Source of the DNA: Streptomyces hundungensis
GTDB taxonomy: Bacteria; Actinomycetota; Actinomycetes; Streptomycetales; Streptomycetaceae
NCBI RefSeq assembly: GCF_003627815.1
Contig: NZ_CP032698.1
Coordinates: 2,976,001-3,040,000, forward strand
Length of the DNA: 64,000 nt
Direction of reading: 5' to 3'
Part shown: positions 25,759-35,170 of the stretch, one piece after another
How positions within the stretch are numbered: the stretch's first letter is position 1
Layout: every line of letters starts with the position of its first letter
Notes under the pieces: generated by a model
Seen by the model: the letters and a program-made list of their open reading frames with translations, nothing else
Told to the model about the DNA's origin: nothing
Database searches by the model: none
Position numbers and translations under genes: made by a program

Positions 25759-27004
25759 ACACCCGGGTCAGACAGCCCCGGGCCAGCACGCGTGCCAGTG
25801 ATTCGACGACCTGGGGATGGTAGTCACGCCCCGTGCCCAGGCGCAGCTGTTCGAGTGCGTTCAGCGACCCGCCGGGCCCTTCGGCGCCCTCCGCGAGGTC
25901 GTCGTAGGCGTTGACCACGCGCACGATCCGGGCGGGCAGCGGCTGCTCCCGGTACGGGTCCGCCTGCCGCTCGACGACGAGGGCCACCCCCGCCGGCACC
26001 CCGGTCTGGCGCACCACGGCGCCGCCCAGCAGGGCGATGCGGCGCTGCTCGGCCGCGGGCAGCCGGGCGGTGGCCCCGGCGGGGACCGGGTCGAGCAGGG
26101 AGAGCTGCCCGATGTCGTGCATGAGCGCCGCGTACTCGAGCACGGTCAGCTCGCTCTCCCGGAGCCCCAGCTCGCGCCCCACGGCCCGGCTGAGCTCGGC
26201 GACCCGGCGGGCGTGGCCCGGCTGGGTGTATCCGGCGATCTCGGTGGCACGGGCCAGGGAGGTGATGGTCTGGCGGTAGGTGGTGCGCACGGCCGCGTAC
26301 CGCCGGAAGGCCAGCTGGGTGAGGAGCAGCGGCACACAGAACACGGGCAGCGCCCAGAGCCCGGCGACGGCGACCGCGAGGGCGATCACGGTGCCGGTGG
26401 CGCACACGGCGGACCCGATGCCCAGCAGCCCGCGCAACTCGTCGCGCAGCAGTGGTCCGAAGGGGTAGCGGGTGCGGGCGCGCAGCAGCAGGGCCGCCAC
26501 CACCGCGTCGCACAGCGCGGTCAGCACGAGCAGCAGCAGCAGGACGAGCGCGACGTACGGTCCGTGGCCGAACCATGCGTCGAGGAGCCCGGAGTTGTAG
26601 AGCGGCTGGAAACAGACGGCGGCGAAGGCGACGGTGAGCACCCGCCGGGCCACCTGGTCCGGGCTCGGGCCGCGTCCGACGGCGACGTGCGGCACGGAGC
26701 CGAGCAGCCCGGAGGCGACGACCACGGCGATCACCTGGAGCACCCCGTGTTCGCTGGGCCGCCCGGCGTTCTGGCCGAGCAGCGCGTAGGCGAGCGCGCC
26801 GGCCGAGGCGAGCGGCGCCGGATCCCGCTCGCCGTCCCGGGCGCCCCAGCGGGCCAGCTCGCCCACGACGATGAGGGCGCCGAAGGCGACGGCGGTGGCG
26901 GGCTCGACCAGCCCGTCGCGCCAGGTCGCGCCGAGCGCCCAGAGGGTGACCGCCCGGGCCAGGGCGTGGACGGCGAGCGCGGGCGCGGTCGGGCGGGCGG
27001 CCAT
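25748..27004 (-). CDS. Membrane HD-domain protein, degenerate HD-GYP
   Basis: A 418-residue protein with about seven hydrophobic segments (residues 1-235) and a C-terminal HD domain. The first His (GHARRVAEL) and the HD pair (ALMHDIGQ) are present, but the HD-GYP hallmarks HHExxDGxGYP are replaced by VVERQADPYREQP. It starts one base after the upstream stop. It probably evolved from the paralogue beside it and may have lost cyclic-di-GMP phosphodiesterase activity, acting as a sensor or partner instead; this is inferred. Confidence 0.72.
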   Translation of the reverse strand: MAARPTAPALAVHALARAVTLWALGATWRDGLVEPATAVAFGALIVVGELARWGARDGERDPAPLASAGALAYALLGQNAGRPSEHGVLQVIAVVVASGLLGSVPHVAVGRGPSPDQVARRVLTVAFAAVCFQPLYNSGLLDAWFGHGPYVALVLLLLLVLTALCDAVVAALLLRARTRYPFGPLLRDELRGLLGIGSAVCATGTVIALAVAVAGLWALPVFCVPLLLTQLAFRRYAAVRTTYRQTITSLARATEIAGYTQPGHARRVAELSRAVGRELGLRESELTVLEYAALMHDIGQLSLLDPVPAGATARLPAAEQRRIALLGGAVVRQTGVPAGVALVVERQADPYREQPLPARIVRVVNAYDDLAEGAEGPGGSLNALEQLRLGTGRDYHPQVVESLARVLARGCLTRVSPG

Positions 27005-27005
27005 C

Positions 27006-28547
27006 TCAGGCCCCCGGGGCGTTGGAGGAGCGCGGCCCGGGACGCGGTGCGGAACCGGCGGGAGGACGGTCCTCGTGGAGGGCGGGGGCCGGCGGGGGTG
27101 CCTCGGGGAGGGTGGTCGGCGGGGGCCCTTCGGAGGCGGCGCTCGGACGGGCCGCGGAGGCCGGACCGGGTCCCTCGGGGGCGGCGCTCGGCCGGGGTGG
27201 AGGCACGTTTCCGCGCGCCCCGGCGGCTCCCGGCTCGTCCGCGGTGACCTCCACGTGCCACCCGTACCGGGACAGCGCCCGTACGAGCCCCGCCACCATC
27301 CGCGGGTCGAACTGCGCGCCCGCGCACCGCTCCAACTCCGTCACGGCCGCGGCGACGGGCCTGGCCCGCCGGTAGGAGCGGGTGGAGGTCATCGCGTCGA
27401 AGGCGTCGGCCACCGCCACCACGCGCGCGGCCTCGGGGATCTGGCCGCCGGCCAGGCCGTACGGGTAGCCACTGCCGTCGAGCCGCTCGTGGTGGTGCAG
27501 GATCGCGGCCCGGGCCTCGCCGAGGAAGCCGATGCCCCGCACCATCTCGTGCCCGTACTCGGGGTGCAGTTCGATCACCGCCCGCTCCTGCGGAGTGAGC
27601 GGGCCGTCCTTCCTCAGCACCCGGGTGGGCACCCCGAGCTTGCCGACGTCGTGCAGGATCCCGGCGAACCGGATGACCTCCAACCGCCCTTCCTCCATGC
27701 CGAGTTCACGAGCGATCAGCTCCGAGGCCCGGCCGACGCGCTCGCTGTGGCCGCGGGTGTACCGGTCCTTGATGTCGACGGCCTGGACGAGGGCGCGGAT
27801 GGTGGCCTGGTGGGCGGCGCGCTCGCGGTGGTACTGGGCGAAGACCCAGCAGGAGATGTACATCGGCAGGAGCACGAACAGCGCCGCGGGCGGCCCGAAC
27901 CGGCTGCGCCACAGCACCGCCATCATCAGCCCGGCGAGCCCGTGCACACAGTGCGGGGCGAGCGAGCGCAGCAGCAGCCCGCGCCAGGCGGTGCGGGCCG
28001 GTCGGCGCTCGGCGGTGGCCAGGATCAGGCCGTCGAGGGCGGTCAGGACCAGGCAGAAGACGAGCGCCGCGATCCCGGCGGGAACCAGCGCGTAGGGGAA
28101 GTCGGGGGCGGTCGCGGTGGAGCGGCCGCCCAGCGCCGCGCGCCCGTCGAGCAGCACATGGGCGCCGGCCGCCGCCCAGGCGGCGAGGGCGAGTTGGGCG
28201 GCCCGCCAGGCCCGGCGCACCCGGCGCGGCTCGTCCTCGACGTACGCGATGAGCGCGCCCGGCACCGCGACGAGGGCGGCGGCTGCGGGCGGCAGGAGGA
28301 AGGCGGCGGCGAGCAGCACCGGGAAGAAGGAGCCGGAGGCGACCGGCACGCTCACCCGGCCGGCCAGCACCGGACAGCGGGCCGGCCATTCACACAGCGC
28401 GTACAGGCCCGCGAGCAGCGCCACGGCGGCCCAGGGCACGTCCTGGCGCAGGACGGGCAGCGCGCAGAGGACCGCGCCCGTGACGGCGCCGAGGACGGCG
28501 ACGCGCGCACCCGCCGGAATGTCCCTCAGCCCCTGCGGCTCCGCCAC
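27006..28547 (-). CDS. Membrane HD-GYP phosphodiesterase
   Basis: A 513-residue protein with eight or so hydrophobic segments in the first 260 residues and a complete HD-GYP domain: KDRYTRGHSERVG, GILHDVGKLGVP, ELHPEYGHEM, HHHERLDGSGYP and VADAFDAMTS. HD-GYP enzymes break down cyclic di-GMP or related dinucleotides. A Pro/Ala-rich, probably disordered tail of about 75 residues ends the protein. The GTG at 28547 follows GGGAGG seven bases away; the long upstream extension of the frame lacks such a site. Confidence 0.8.
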   Translation of the reverse strand: MAEPQGLRDIPAGARVAVLGAVTGAVLCALPVLRQDVPWAAVALLAGLYALCEWPARCPVLAGRVSVPVASGSFFPVLLAAAFLLPPAAAALVAVPGALIAYVEDEPRRVRRAWRAAQLALAAWAAAGAHVLLDGRAALGGRSTATAPDFPYALVPAGIAALVFCLVLTALDGLILATAERRPARTAWRGLLLRSLAPHCVHGLAGLMMAVLWRSRFGPPAALFVLLPMYISCWVFAQYHRERAAHQATIRALVQAVDIKDRYTRGHSERVGRASELIARELGMEEGRLEVIRFAGILHDVGKLGVPTRVLRKDGPLTPQERAVIELHPEYGHEMVRGIGFLGEARAAILHHHERLDGSGYPYGLAGGQIPEAARVVAVADAFDAMTSTRSYRRARPVAAAVTELERCAGAQFDPRMVAGLVRALSRYGWHVEVTADEPGAAGARGNVPPPRPSAAPEGPGPASAARPSAASEGPPPTTLPEAPPPAPALHEDRPPAGSAPRPGPRSSNAPGA

Positions 28548-28706
28548 GACCCCACCTCCCCATGCGCCCGGTCGGCCCCGCGCGTACAGCTTCGCGAGGA
28601 TAGGCCCGTGTGCGGCGGCGGTCAGGCGCATGGTCGGAATAGGGCGGTTCGGGCCGCCTGGATTAGCACCTTCGGGTGATGTGGGGCGGCCGGCCGGAAC
28701 ATGCGG

Positions 28707-28741
28707 GAGGGCGGCCACGACCTGGGGTCGCGACCGCCCTC
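28707..28741 (-). terminator. Terminator-like hairpin between rsrA and the HD-GYP gene
   Basis: GAGGGCGG (28707-28714) pairs with CCGCCCTC (28734-28741) and an inner CGACC/GGTCG pair extends the stem. It lies 70 bases after the rsrA stop on the minus strand; the rest of 28548-28809 shows nothing else. Confidence 0.55.
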
Positions 28742-28809
28742 AACTGCTCTGCCGCGGGCGGCAGTTCACCGGTTTTCCCGGTCCGCGTCCCAGCGGCGGA
28801 CGGTGGGGG

Positions 28810-29124
28810 TCACTCGGGGCGGAGCGTCGGCACCTCTCCGGTGACGACGTCCTGTTCGGGCACGGCCTGGCCGGAGCGGATCAGGTCGATGCGGCCCATC
28901 ACCTTGGAGCGCAGATCGCTGGGCACGTCGTCCGAGCCGCAGCAGCGCTTCACCAGCTTCTTCACGGCCTGCTCCAGACCGTACTTCTCCAGGCACGGCG
29001 AGCACTCCTCGAAGTGCACCTCGAACTTGTCGCAGTCCGTGGGGGGCATCTCGTGGTCGAGGAACTCGTAGAGATGGTCCAGGACCTCAGAGCAGTCCGT
29101 CTCGTGCGGCTCTCCGCAGCTCAT
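28810..29124 (-). CDS. rsrA: Zinc anti-sigma factor RsrA
   Basis: A 104-residue redox-sensing anti-sigma factor. It holds zinc and sigma-R when reduced, and releases both when thiols are oxidised to disulfides. The key residues are at the same positions I recall for S. coelicolor RsrA: Cys11, His37, Cys41 and Cys44 (HFEECSPC), plus Cys3, Cys31 and the CC pair near 61-62. The ATG overlaps the sigR stop by four bases, so the pair is co-translated. Confidence 0.93.
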   Translation of the reverse strand: MSCGEPHETDCSEVLDHLYEFLDHEMPPTDCDKFEVHFEECSPCLEKYGLEQAVKKLVKRCCGSDDVPSDLRSKVMGRIDLIRSGQAVPEQDVVTGEVPTLRPE

Positions 29125-29765
29125 GAGCCCGAGCCTTTCGCTTCGTCCGACTCACCGGCGCCGGCCGGGACGAGCCCGCGGTCACGGGCGTAGTCCTCCA
29201 GCATTCCGCGCAGTTGGCGGCGGCCCCGGTGCAGTCGGGACATCACCGTACCGATGGGTGTACCCATGATGTCCGCGATCTCCTTGTACGCAAAGCCCTC
29301 TACGTCCGCGAGATACACGGCGATGCGGAACTCCTCGGGGATGGCCTGCAAGGCCGCCTTCACGTCCGAGTCGGGCAGGTGGTCCAGCGCCTGCGACTCG
29401 GCGGAACGCAGACCCGTGGACATGTGGGACTCGGCGCGCGCGAGCTGCCAGTCCTCGATCTCCTCGGCGGCGCTGCGCTGGGGCTCCCGCTGCTTCTTCC
29501 GGTAGGAGTTGATGAACGTGTTGGTGAGGATCCGGTAGAGCCAAGCCTTCAGGTTGGTGCCCTCGCGGAACTGGTGGAAGGACCCGTACGCCTTGGCATA
29601 CGTCTCCTGGACCAGGTCTTCCGCATCGGCCGGGTTGCGCGTCATGCGCAGGGCGGCCGAGTACATCTGGTCGAGGTAGCCGAGGGCATCCCGCTCGAAG
29701 CGCGCGTTGCGCTCGGCGGTGGTCTCTTCCACGTGGCCGTCGTCGGTCCCTGTGACCGGACCCAC
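29121..29765 (-). CDS. sigR: Thiol-stress sigma factor SigR (with longer isoform from 29930)
   Basis: This ECF sigma factor directs the thiol-oxidation regulon. Region 2 (about residues 20-85, [20 protein letters not shown]) and region 4 (about 135-190, [23 protein letters not shown]) are intact. Two starts are likely. The GTG at 29765 gives the 214-residue form. An ATG at 29930, behind GAGAGGGAG, adds exactly 55 residues, the size of the extension reported for the unstable sigma-R-prime isoform made from the stress promoter. An ATG at 29981 overlaps the promoter -10 and cannot be used from it. Confidence 0.92.
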   Translation of the reverse strand: MGPVTGTDDGHVEETTAERNARFERDALGYLDQMYSAALRMTRNPADAEDLVQETYAKAYGSFHQFREGTNLKAWLYRILTNTFINSYRKKQREPQRSAAEEIEDWQLARAESHMSTGLRSAESQALDHLPDSDVKAALQAIPEEFRIAVYLADVEGFAYKEIADIMGTPIGTVMSRLHRGRRQLRGMLEDYARDRGLVPAGAGESDEAKGSGS

Positions 29766-29981
29766 CTCCTCGAACGGTGTGCTGAGTCCGAATGCGGACC
29801 CACTCGAATCGGAGGATAGACGACGATCCACTCCGCCCGCCGCTCGAATAGGAGCGGTCCTGGCCGCGGAAAGCACCGTCCACTCCAGGTCAGAGGCGGC
29901 CTTGCGGCTCGGGCAGATGGTCGAACCCATGCGACGGACTCCCTCTCCACGACTGGTCTGCGTATCCCTTACGACGGCCAT

Positions 29982-30008
29982 AACAGCGCTCCGTGACCCC
30001 GCATTCCC
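29982..30008 (-). promoter_or_regulatory. Sigma-R-dependent promoter of sigR (p2 type)
   Basis: On the minus strand GGGAAT (30003-30008), an exact 18-base spacer and GTT (29982-29984) match the known sigma-R promoter pattern. It would drive positive feedback and make the long SigR isoform that starts at 29930. Confidence 0.88.
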
Positions 30009-30023
30009 CGGGGCCGGGCGCGT

Positions 30024-30677
30024 TCAGAGGGCCAGCGCGCCGAGCCACGCGCCGACCGCGCCGGTGAGGACGTCCAGCGCCTCCTGCTGGGTGAGGTCGG
30101 CGCGTTTGGGCACGGCGAACCCGTGGTCGGCGAACGGTACTTCCACCAGCTCGTACGCCCCTTCGGGGAACGCCTGCGGCCCGGGGAACTCGGCGGGCCT
30201 GCCGAAGGGGTCGTTGCCGCCCTGCACCACGAGGGTGGGCGCGCCCGCGCCGAGCAGTTCCGGCGCCCGGGACTTCTCCGGCCTGCCAGGGGGGTGCAGC
30301 GGGAAGCTCAGGGCGAGGACGGCGGCCGCGCCGAGCTCCGCCGCCGTGCGGCAGGCGACCCGCGCCCCGGCGCTGCGGCCGCCCGCGACGACGGGAAGGC
30401 CCCGCTTCGCCACGGCCGGCCACAGGTCCCGCCACCCCGTGTCCAGCGTCCTGGGCGCGGGGGCGAGCTTCTTGCCGGCCACCCGCCAGGGCTGCTCCAC
30501 CAGGGCCACGCTCACCCCGAGCGGCGGCAGCGCACCGGCCAGGGCCCGCAGGTCGCGGGCCTCGATGCCGCCGCCCGCGCCGTGGCTGACGGCCAGCACC
30601 AGGCGGGGCTCGTCGGCGGGGTGCCAGGTGATGCGCGCCGCTCCGGCGCCGGTCTCCACGATCTCGCTGTCGCTCAC
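30024..30677 (-). CDS. Alpha/beta-hydrolase family protein
   Basis: A 217-residue hydrolase of the dienelactone-hydrolase/KANL3-Tex30-like type. The nucleophile elbow is GGRSAGARVA (Ser near residue 102); the acid is probably Asp in VQGGNDPFG and the His is in ADHGF. The substrate is unknown. It ends only 16 bases from the sigR promoter, so read-through into sigR is possible. Confidence 0.75.
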   Translation of the reverse strand: MSDSEIVETGAGAARITWHPADEPRLVLAVSHGAGGGIEARDLRALAGALPPLGVSVALVEQPWRVAGKKLAPAPRTLDTGWRDLWPAVAKRGLPVVAGGRSAGARVACRTAAELGAAAVLALSFPLHPPGRPEKSRAPELLGAGAPTLVVQGGNDPFGRPAEFPGPQAFPEGAYELVEVPFADHGFAVPKRADLTQQEALDVLTGAVGAWLGALAL

Positions 30678-30770
30678 GGGCCCATCCTGCCGCCGAGCCG
30701 GGCCGGGCTCGCGTACGACATGAGGCGGGTCACATCGGGGGCGGGCCGGAGCGGGCGGGTCGGCACAGGG

Positions 30771-31586
30771 TCAGAACAGGGTGCCCTCCTCCGGGCCCTC
30801 CAGTTCCTTCAGGAGTTCCGGTCCGTTGTTGCGGACGTTGCTCACGGCCGTCGAGACGGGATAGGCCCGCATCCGCCCCTGCGGCGGCGGTTCGAGCAGG
30901 CCTCGCAGCGTCTCGGTGTCCGTCCGGGACGGGTCGAGCCAGGCGCCCCACCGGTCCGGCGTGAGCATCAGCGGCATCCGGGGGTGGATCTCGGCGAGCG
31001 AGCCCGGGCCTTCGGCGGGGGCGACGGCCAGCGGGCCGGTCTCGGCCTCGGTGGTGACCACGGAACACGTCGCCCACCAGGCCAGGGGGTGGTCGTCGGG
31101 CAGGGTGCGGTCGCGCCAGAACTCGTACAGGCCCGCCATGGCGAAGACCGAGCCGTCCGCCGGGGTGACGAAGTACGGCTGCTTGCGCGGCCGCTTCTTC
31201 TTCCCCTCGACTTCCAGCTCCCGCTCCCCCACCCCGGTGACCCATTCGTAGTACCCGTCCGCCGGGACGATGCAGCGCCGGGAGGAGAACGCCTTCTTGA
31301 AGGACGGCTTGTCGTGGATCGTCTCCGCCCGCGCGTTGATCATCCGGGCCGCGCCGTCGGGCGACTTGGCCCACGAGGGGACGAGTCCCCACTTCAGCTT
31401 GCGCAGCTGGCGAACCGGACGGGGGTCGTCGGCGTCTTTGAGGGGGCGCTCCAGGACGACGAGGACCTCTTTGGTGGGGGCCACGTTCCAGTCGGGCTCC
31501 AGCGCCTGCGCCGGGTCCCACTTCTCCACCTCGAAGACGCCCGCGAGATCCTCGGGCCTGCGACTCGCTGCATACCTACCGCACAT
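30771..31586 (-). CDS. SRAP (HMCES/YedK) abasic-site shielding protein
   Basis: A 271-residue SOS-response-associated peptidase family protein. Such proteins crosslink through Cys2 to abasic sites in single-stranded DNA. Met1-Cys2-Gly-Arg-Tyr is intact, as are WNVAPT, the Glu in GYYEW and the His in EIHPRMPLML. A Lys/Arg-rich insert (GKKKRPRKQP) near residue 130 may aid DNA contact. It diverges from the M50-like gene. Confidence 0.9.
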   Translation of the reverse strand: MCGRYAASRRPEDLAGVFEVEKWDPAQALEPDWNVAPTKEVLVVLERPLKDADDPRPVRQLRKLKWGLVPSWAKSPDGAARMINARAETIHDKPSFKKAFSSRRCIVPADGYYEWVTGVGERELEVEGKKKRPRKQPYFVTPADGSVFAMAGLYEFWRDRTLPDDHPLAWWATCSVVTTEAETGPLAVAPAEGPGSLAEIHPRMPLMLTPDRWGAWLDPSRTDTETLRGLLEPPPQGRMRAYPVSTAVSNVRNNGPELLKELEGPEEGTLF

Positions 31587-31636
31587 GGGTGCCAGACTGC
31601 CACGGCGCCCGTACCCCGTGAGGAGCCGTCCCAGAA

Positions 31637-32338
31637 ATGACCGCGCTGCAAGACTTCGAGCTGTTCGGCACCCAGAGCCCGCCGGCCTCCTGGCTGGTCG
31701 TGGCCACCGGCGTGGTCGCGCTCGTCTCCGTCGTCCCGCACGGCCTGTGGCGCCTGTCCCGCAACGCCGTCACCATCGCCCACGAGGGCGGCCACGGCCT
31801 GGTCGCGCTGCTCACCGGGCGCCGCCTCGACGGCATCCGGCTGCACTCCGACACCAGCGGCCTCACCGTGAGCCGGGGCAAGCCGTACGGCCTCGGGATG
31901 ATTCTGACCGCGGCGGCCGGATACACCGCGCCCCCGCTGCTCGGCCTCGGCGGCGCCGCGCTGCTCGCCGCGCACCACATCACCCTGCTGCTGTGGCTGG
32001 CCACCGCCCTGCTGCTCGCCATGCTGGTGATGATCCGCAACGCGTACGGCGTGCTGACCGTGGTGATCACCGGCGCCGCGTTCCTGCTGGTGTCCTGGCT
32101 GACCGGCCCCGATGTGCAGTCCGCGTTCGCGTACACGGCCGTGTGGTTCCTGCTGCTCGGCGGGGTGCGCCCGGCCTTCGAGCTCCAGCGCAAGCGCCGG
32201 CGGCACAACGACGGCGACTCCGACGCGGACCAGCTGGCACGGCTCACCCACGTACCACCGGCGCTCTGGCTCTTCCTCTTCCACGCCGTTTCGGTCTGCT
32301 CGCTGATCGGCGGCGGACGCTGGCTGCTCGGCCTCTAG
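31637..32338 (+). CDS. M50-like membrane zinc metallopeptidase
   Basis: A 233-residue membrane protein with five or six hydrophobic segments. The zinc-binding HExxH-type motif reads IAHEGGHGLVALLTGRR (HEGGH, near residues 49-53). This is the M50B-like group common in actinobacteria, a possible intramembrane protease. The second metal ligand motif (NPDG-like) is not obvious, and HEGGH departs from HExxH only in the middle residues. The GTGAGGAG sequence sets the ATG. Confidence 0.75.
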   Translation: MTALQDFELFGTQSPPASWLVVATGVVALVSVVPHGLWRLSRNAVTIAHEGGHGLVALLTGRRLDGIRLHSDTSGLTVSRGKPYGLGMILTAAAGYTAPPLLGLGGAALLAAHHITLLLWLATALLLAMLVMIRNAYGVLTVVITGAAFLLVSWLTGPDVQSAFAYTAVWFLLLGGVRPAFELQRKRRRHNDGDSDADQLARLTHVPPALWLFLFHAVSVCSLIGGGRWLLGL

Positions 32339-32364
32339 GCGGTGGCCCCACTAAAGTGAGGACC

Positions 32365-33690
32365 ATGACCGAAACACCCGTGCACCCCGCCCTCTGGCCC
32401 GCCCCCCTAGCGAGCGGAGCCGTCGACGCGACGATCACCGTGCCCGGATCGAAATCGGTCACCAATCGCGGACTCGTCCTGGCGGCGCTCGCCGCCGAGC
32501 CCGGCTGGCTGCGCCGCCCCCTGCGCTCGCGCGACACCCTGCTGATGGCGGAGGCGCTGCGCGCCCTGGGCGTCGGCATCGAGGAGACCGTGGGCCCCGA
32601 CGGTACGGGCGAGGCCTGGCGGGTGATCCCGGCCGGCCTGCACGGCCCGGCCACCGTCGACGTCGGCAACGCCGGTACGGTCATGCGCTTCCTGCCGCCG
32701 GTGGCGACCCTCGCCGACGGCCCCATCCGCTTCGATGGTGACCCCCGTTCCTACGAGCGCCCGCTGGGCGGCGTCATCGACGGACTGCGCGCGCTCGGTG
32801 CCCGCGTCGACGACGACAACCGCGGCGCGCTCCCGATGACCGTGCACGGCGCGGGCGCCCTCGAAGGCGGCCGGGTGGAGATCGACGCCTCCTCCAGCTC
32901 CCAGTTCGTCTCGGCCCTGCTCCTGTCCGCGCCCCGCTTCAACCAGGGCGTCGAGGTGCGGCACGTGGGCGCCAAGCTGCCCTCGCTTCCGCACATCCGG
33001 ATGACCGTGGACATGCTGCGCTGCGTCGGCGCCCAGGTGGACGAGCCGGAGACGGGCGGCGAGCCGAACGTGTGGCGGGTCTCGCACTCGGCGCTGCTCG
33101 GCCGCGATCTGACGGTCGAGCCCGACCTTTCCAACGCCCAGCCGTTCCTGGCCGCGGCCCTCATCACGGGCGGCACGGTCGTCATCCCCGACTGGCCGTC
33201 CCGCACCACCCAGCCCGGCGACCAACTGCGCCGGATCTTCACCGAGATGGGCGGCACCTGCCAACTGACCGACCGCGGCCTGGTGTTCAAGGGTTCCGGC
33301 CGCATCCACGGCATCGACGTGGACCTGAGCGAGGTCGGCGAACTGACCCCCGGCATCGCGGCCGTCGCGGCCCTCGCCGACTCCCCCTCCACGCTGCGCG
33401 GCGTCGCACACCTGCGCCTGCACGAGACGGACCGGCTCGCCGCCCTCACCAAGGAGATCAACGAGCTGGGCGGCGATGTGACGGAGACCGAGGACGGCCT
33501 GCACATCCGGCCGCGCCCGCTGCACGGCGGTGTCTTCCACACCTACGACGACCACCGGATGGCGACGGCCGGCGCGATCATCGGCCTCGCCGTCGAGGGC
33601 GTCCAGGTGGAGAACGTGGCGACGACGGCCAAGACGCTGCCCGACTTCCCCGAGATGTGGGACGCCATGCTGACGGGGTCCGGAAGCTGA
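32365..33690 (+). CDS. aroA: 3-phosphoshikimate 1-carboxyvinyltransferase (EPSP synthase)
   Basis: This 441-residue enzyme joins phosphoenolpyruvate to shikimate 3-phosphate in the shikimate pathway. The substrate-binding PGSKSVTNRGLVLAAL near residue 25, GNAGTVMRFLPP near 100, the Ser/Gln patch ASSSSQFVSALLL and the late HETDRLAALTKEI and YDDHRMATAGAI motifs are all present. The GTGAGG sequence close to 32360 sets the ATG. The long upstream open frame belongs to other genes. rsgA follows after 15 bases. Confidence 0.95.
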   Translation: MTETPVHPALWPAPLASGAVDATITVPGSKSVTNRGLVLAALAAEPGWLRRPLRSRDTLLMAEALRALGVGIEETVGPDGTGEAWRVIPAGLHGPATVDVGNAGTVMRFLPPVATLADGPIRFDGDPRSYERPLGGVIDGLRALGARVDDDNRGALPMTVHGAGALEGGRVEIDASSSSQFVSALLLSAPRFNQGVEVRHVGAKLPSLPHIRMTVDMLRCVGAQVDEPETGGEPNVWRVSHSALLGRDLTVEPDLSNAQPFLAAALITGGTVVIPDWPSRTTQPGDQLRRIFTEMGGTCQLTDRGLVFKGSGRIHGIDVDLSEVGELTPGIAAVAALADSPSTLRGVAHLRLHETDRLAALTKEINELGGDVTETEDGLHIRPRPLHGGVFHTYDDHRMATAGAIIGLAVEGVQVENVATTAKTLPDFPEMWDAMLTGSGS

Positions 33691-33705
33691 GCGGGGCCTA
33701 GGACC

Positions 33706-34719
33706 ATGCGCCGCTACGGCAAGAACCCGGACGAGGACGACATCCGCGTCCGCCCCAACCCCAAGGGCAACCGCCCCCGCACCACGATCCGCCCCAAGCA
33801 CGAGGACGCCGCCGAGGGCATGGTCCTCACGGTCGACCGCGGCCGGCTGACCTGTCTGGTCGGCGACCGCACCATCCACGCCATGAAGGCCCGCGAGCTG
33901 GGCCGCAAGGCCGCGGTGGTGGGCGACCGGGTGGACATCGTGGGCGATCTGTCCGGCAAGAAGGACACGCTCGCGCGGATCGTACGGATCGGCAAGCGCA
34001 GCTCGGTCCTGCGGCGCACGGCCGACGACGACGACCCCTACGAGCGCGTGGTGGTCGCCAACGCCGACCAGCTCGCCATCGTCACCGCGCTCGCCGATCC
34101 CGAGCCGCGCCCCCGCCTCATCGACCGCTGTCTGGTGGCGGCGTACGACGGCGGCCTGGAGCCGCTGCTCGTCCTGACCAAGTCGGACCTGGCGTCGGCC
34201 GACCAACTCCTGGAGCTGTACGGCGCGTTGGGCGTCCCGTACGTCGTCACCTCGCGCGAGGAGCTGTACGAGGGCGACGCGGCAGACCGGGTGCGGGAGC
34301 AGCTGCACGGCCGGGTCACCGCGTTCGTGGGCCACTCCGGCGTCGGCAAGACGACCCTGGTCAACGCGCTGGTCCCGGAGGCCAGACGGCGCATCACCGG
34401 GCATGTCAACGCGGTCACCGGGCGCGGCCGTCACACGACCACCTCCGCGCTCGCGCTGCCTCTGGACAGCGCGGACGGCGGCTGGGTCGTCGACACCCCG
34501 GGCGTACGGTCCTTCGGGCTGCACCACGTCGACCCTTCACGGGTGATCCTGGCCTTCCCCGATCTCGTACCGGGCACCGAGAACTGTCCGCGCGCGTGCA
34601 GCCACGACGAGGCCGAGTGCGCGCTCGACCAGTGGGTGGCGGACGGCCACGCCGACCCGGCCCGGCTCTATTCGCTGCGCCGACTCCTCGCGACCAGGGA
34701 GCGACGCGAGGGCGACTGA
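33706..34719 (+). CDS. rsgA: Ribosome small-subunit GTPase RsgA
   Basis: A 337-residue circularly permuted GTPase that acts late in 30S ribosome assembly. The GTPase motifs come in the permuted order: G4 TKSD (about 158), G1 GHSGVGKTT (about 205-213), then G3 DTPG (about 264). An N-terminal OB-like domain precedes them, and a C-terminal zinc knuckle shows CPRACSHDEAEC. A basic Arg/Lys-rich N-terminal tail likely contacts rRNA. It is probably co-transcribed with aroA. Confidence 0.93.
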   Translation: MRRYGKNPDEDDIRVRPNPKGNRPRTTIRPKHEDAAEGMVLTVDRGRLTCLVGDRTIHAMKARELGRKAAVVGDRVDIVGDLSGKKDTLARIVRIGKRSSVLRRTADDDDPYERVVVANADQLAIVTALADPEPRPRLIDRCLVAAYDGGLEPLLVLTKSDLASADQLLELYGALGVPYVVTSREELYEGDAADRVREQLHGRVTAFVGHSGVGKTTLVNALVPEARRRITGHVNAVTGRGRHTTTSALALPLDSADGGWVVDTPGVRSFGLHHVDPSRVILAFPDLVPGTENCPRACSHDEAECALDQWVADGHADPARLYSLRRLLATRERREGD

Positions 34720-34817
34720 CCCGTTTCCCGGGGCGTGCGCGGACCCCGCGTTGCATAATCGCACCAAGTGTTGACCATGCAGTCAGTGACGACGAGGCGT
34801 TGTGGGAGGCCCTGGAC

Positions 34818-35141
34818 ATGGCGTGGCTGCTGGTCGTGGTGGCGGGAATCCTGGAGACGGGCTTCGCCGTCTGTCTGAAGCTGTCGCACGGTTTCACCCG
34901 GCTGTGGCCGACGATCGCCTTCGCCACGTTCGCCCTCGGCTCGTTCGGCCTGCTGACGCTGTCCCTGCGGAAGCTGGACGTGGGCCCGGCGTACGCGGTG
35001 TGGACGGGCATCGGGGCCGCCGGTACCGCCATCTACGGCATGGTCTTCCTCGGCGACGTGGTCTCCACGCTCAAGCTGGTGTCGATCTCCCTGGTCATCG
35101 TCGGCGTGATCGGCCTCCAGATCTCGGGTTCGGCCCACTGA
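34818..35141 (+). CDS. Small multidrug resistance protein, Gdx/SugE type
   Basis: A 107-residue four-helix membrane exporter. The membrane glutamate (GILETGF, near residue 13) couples proton exchange. The signature PAYAVWTGIGAAGTAIYG is that of the SugE/Gdx subgroup, which exports guanidinium ion, rather than EmrE-type multidrug pumps. The TetR gene that follows is convergent. I looked for a guanidine riboswitch in the 98 bases upstream and found none I could support. Confidence 0.85.
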   Translation: MAWLLVVVAGILETGFAVCLKLSHGFTRLWPTIAFATFALGSFGLLTLSLRKLDVGPAYAVWTGIGAAGTAIYGMVFLGDVVSTLKLVSISLVIVGVIGLQISGSAH

Positions 35142-35170
35142 CCCGCGCCCCGGCGCCAGTTGACGGTGCG

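Noticed and set aside
34720..34817. Possible guanidine riboswitch ahead of the Gdx/SugE-type exporter
   Set aside because: No ykkC-type conserved blocks or paired ACGR loops could be found in this short leader.
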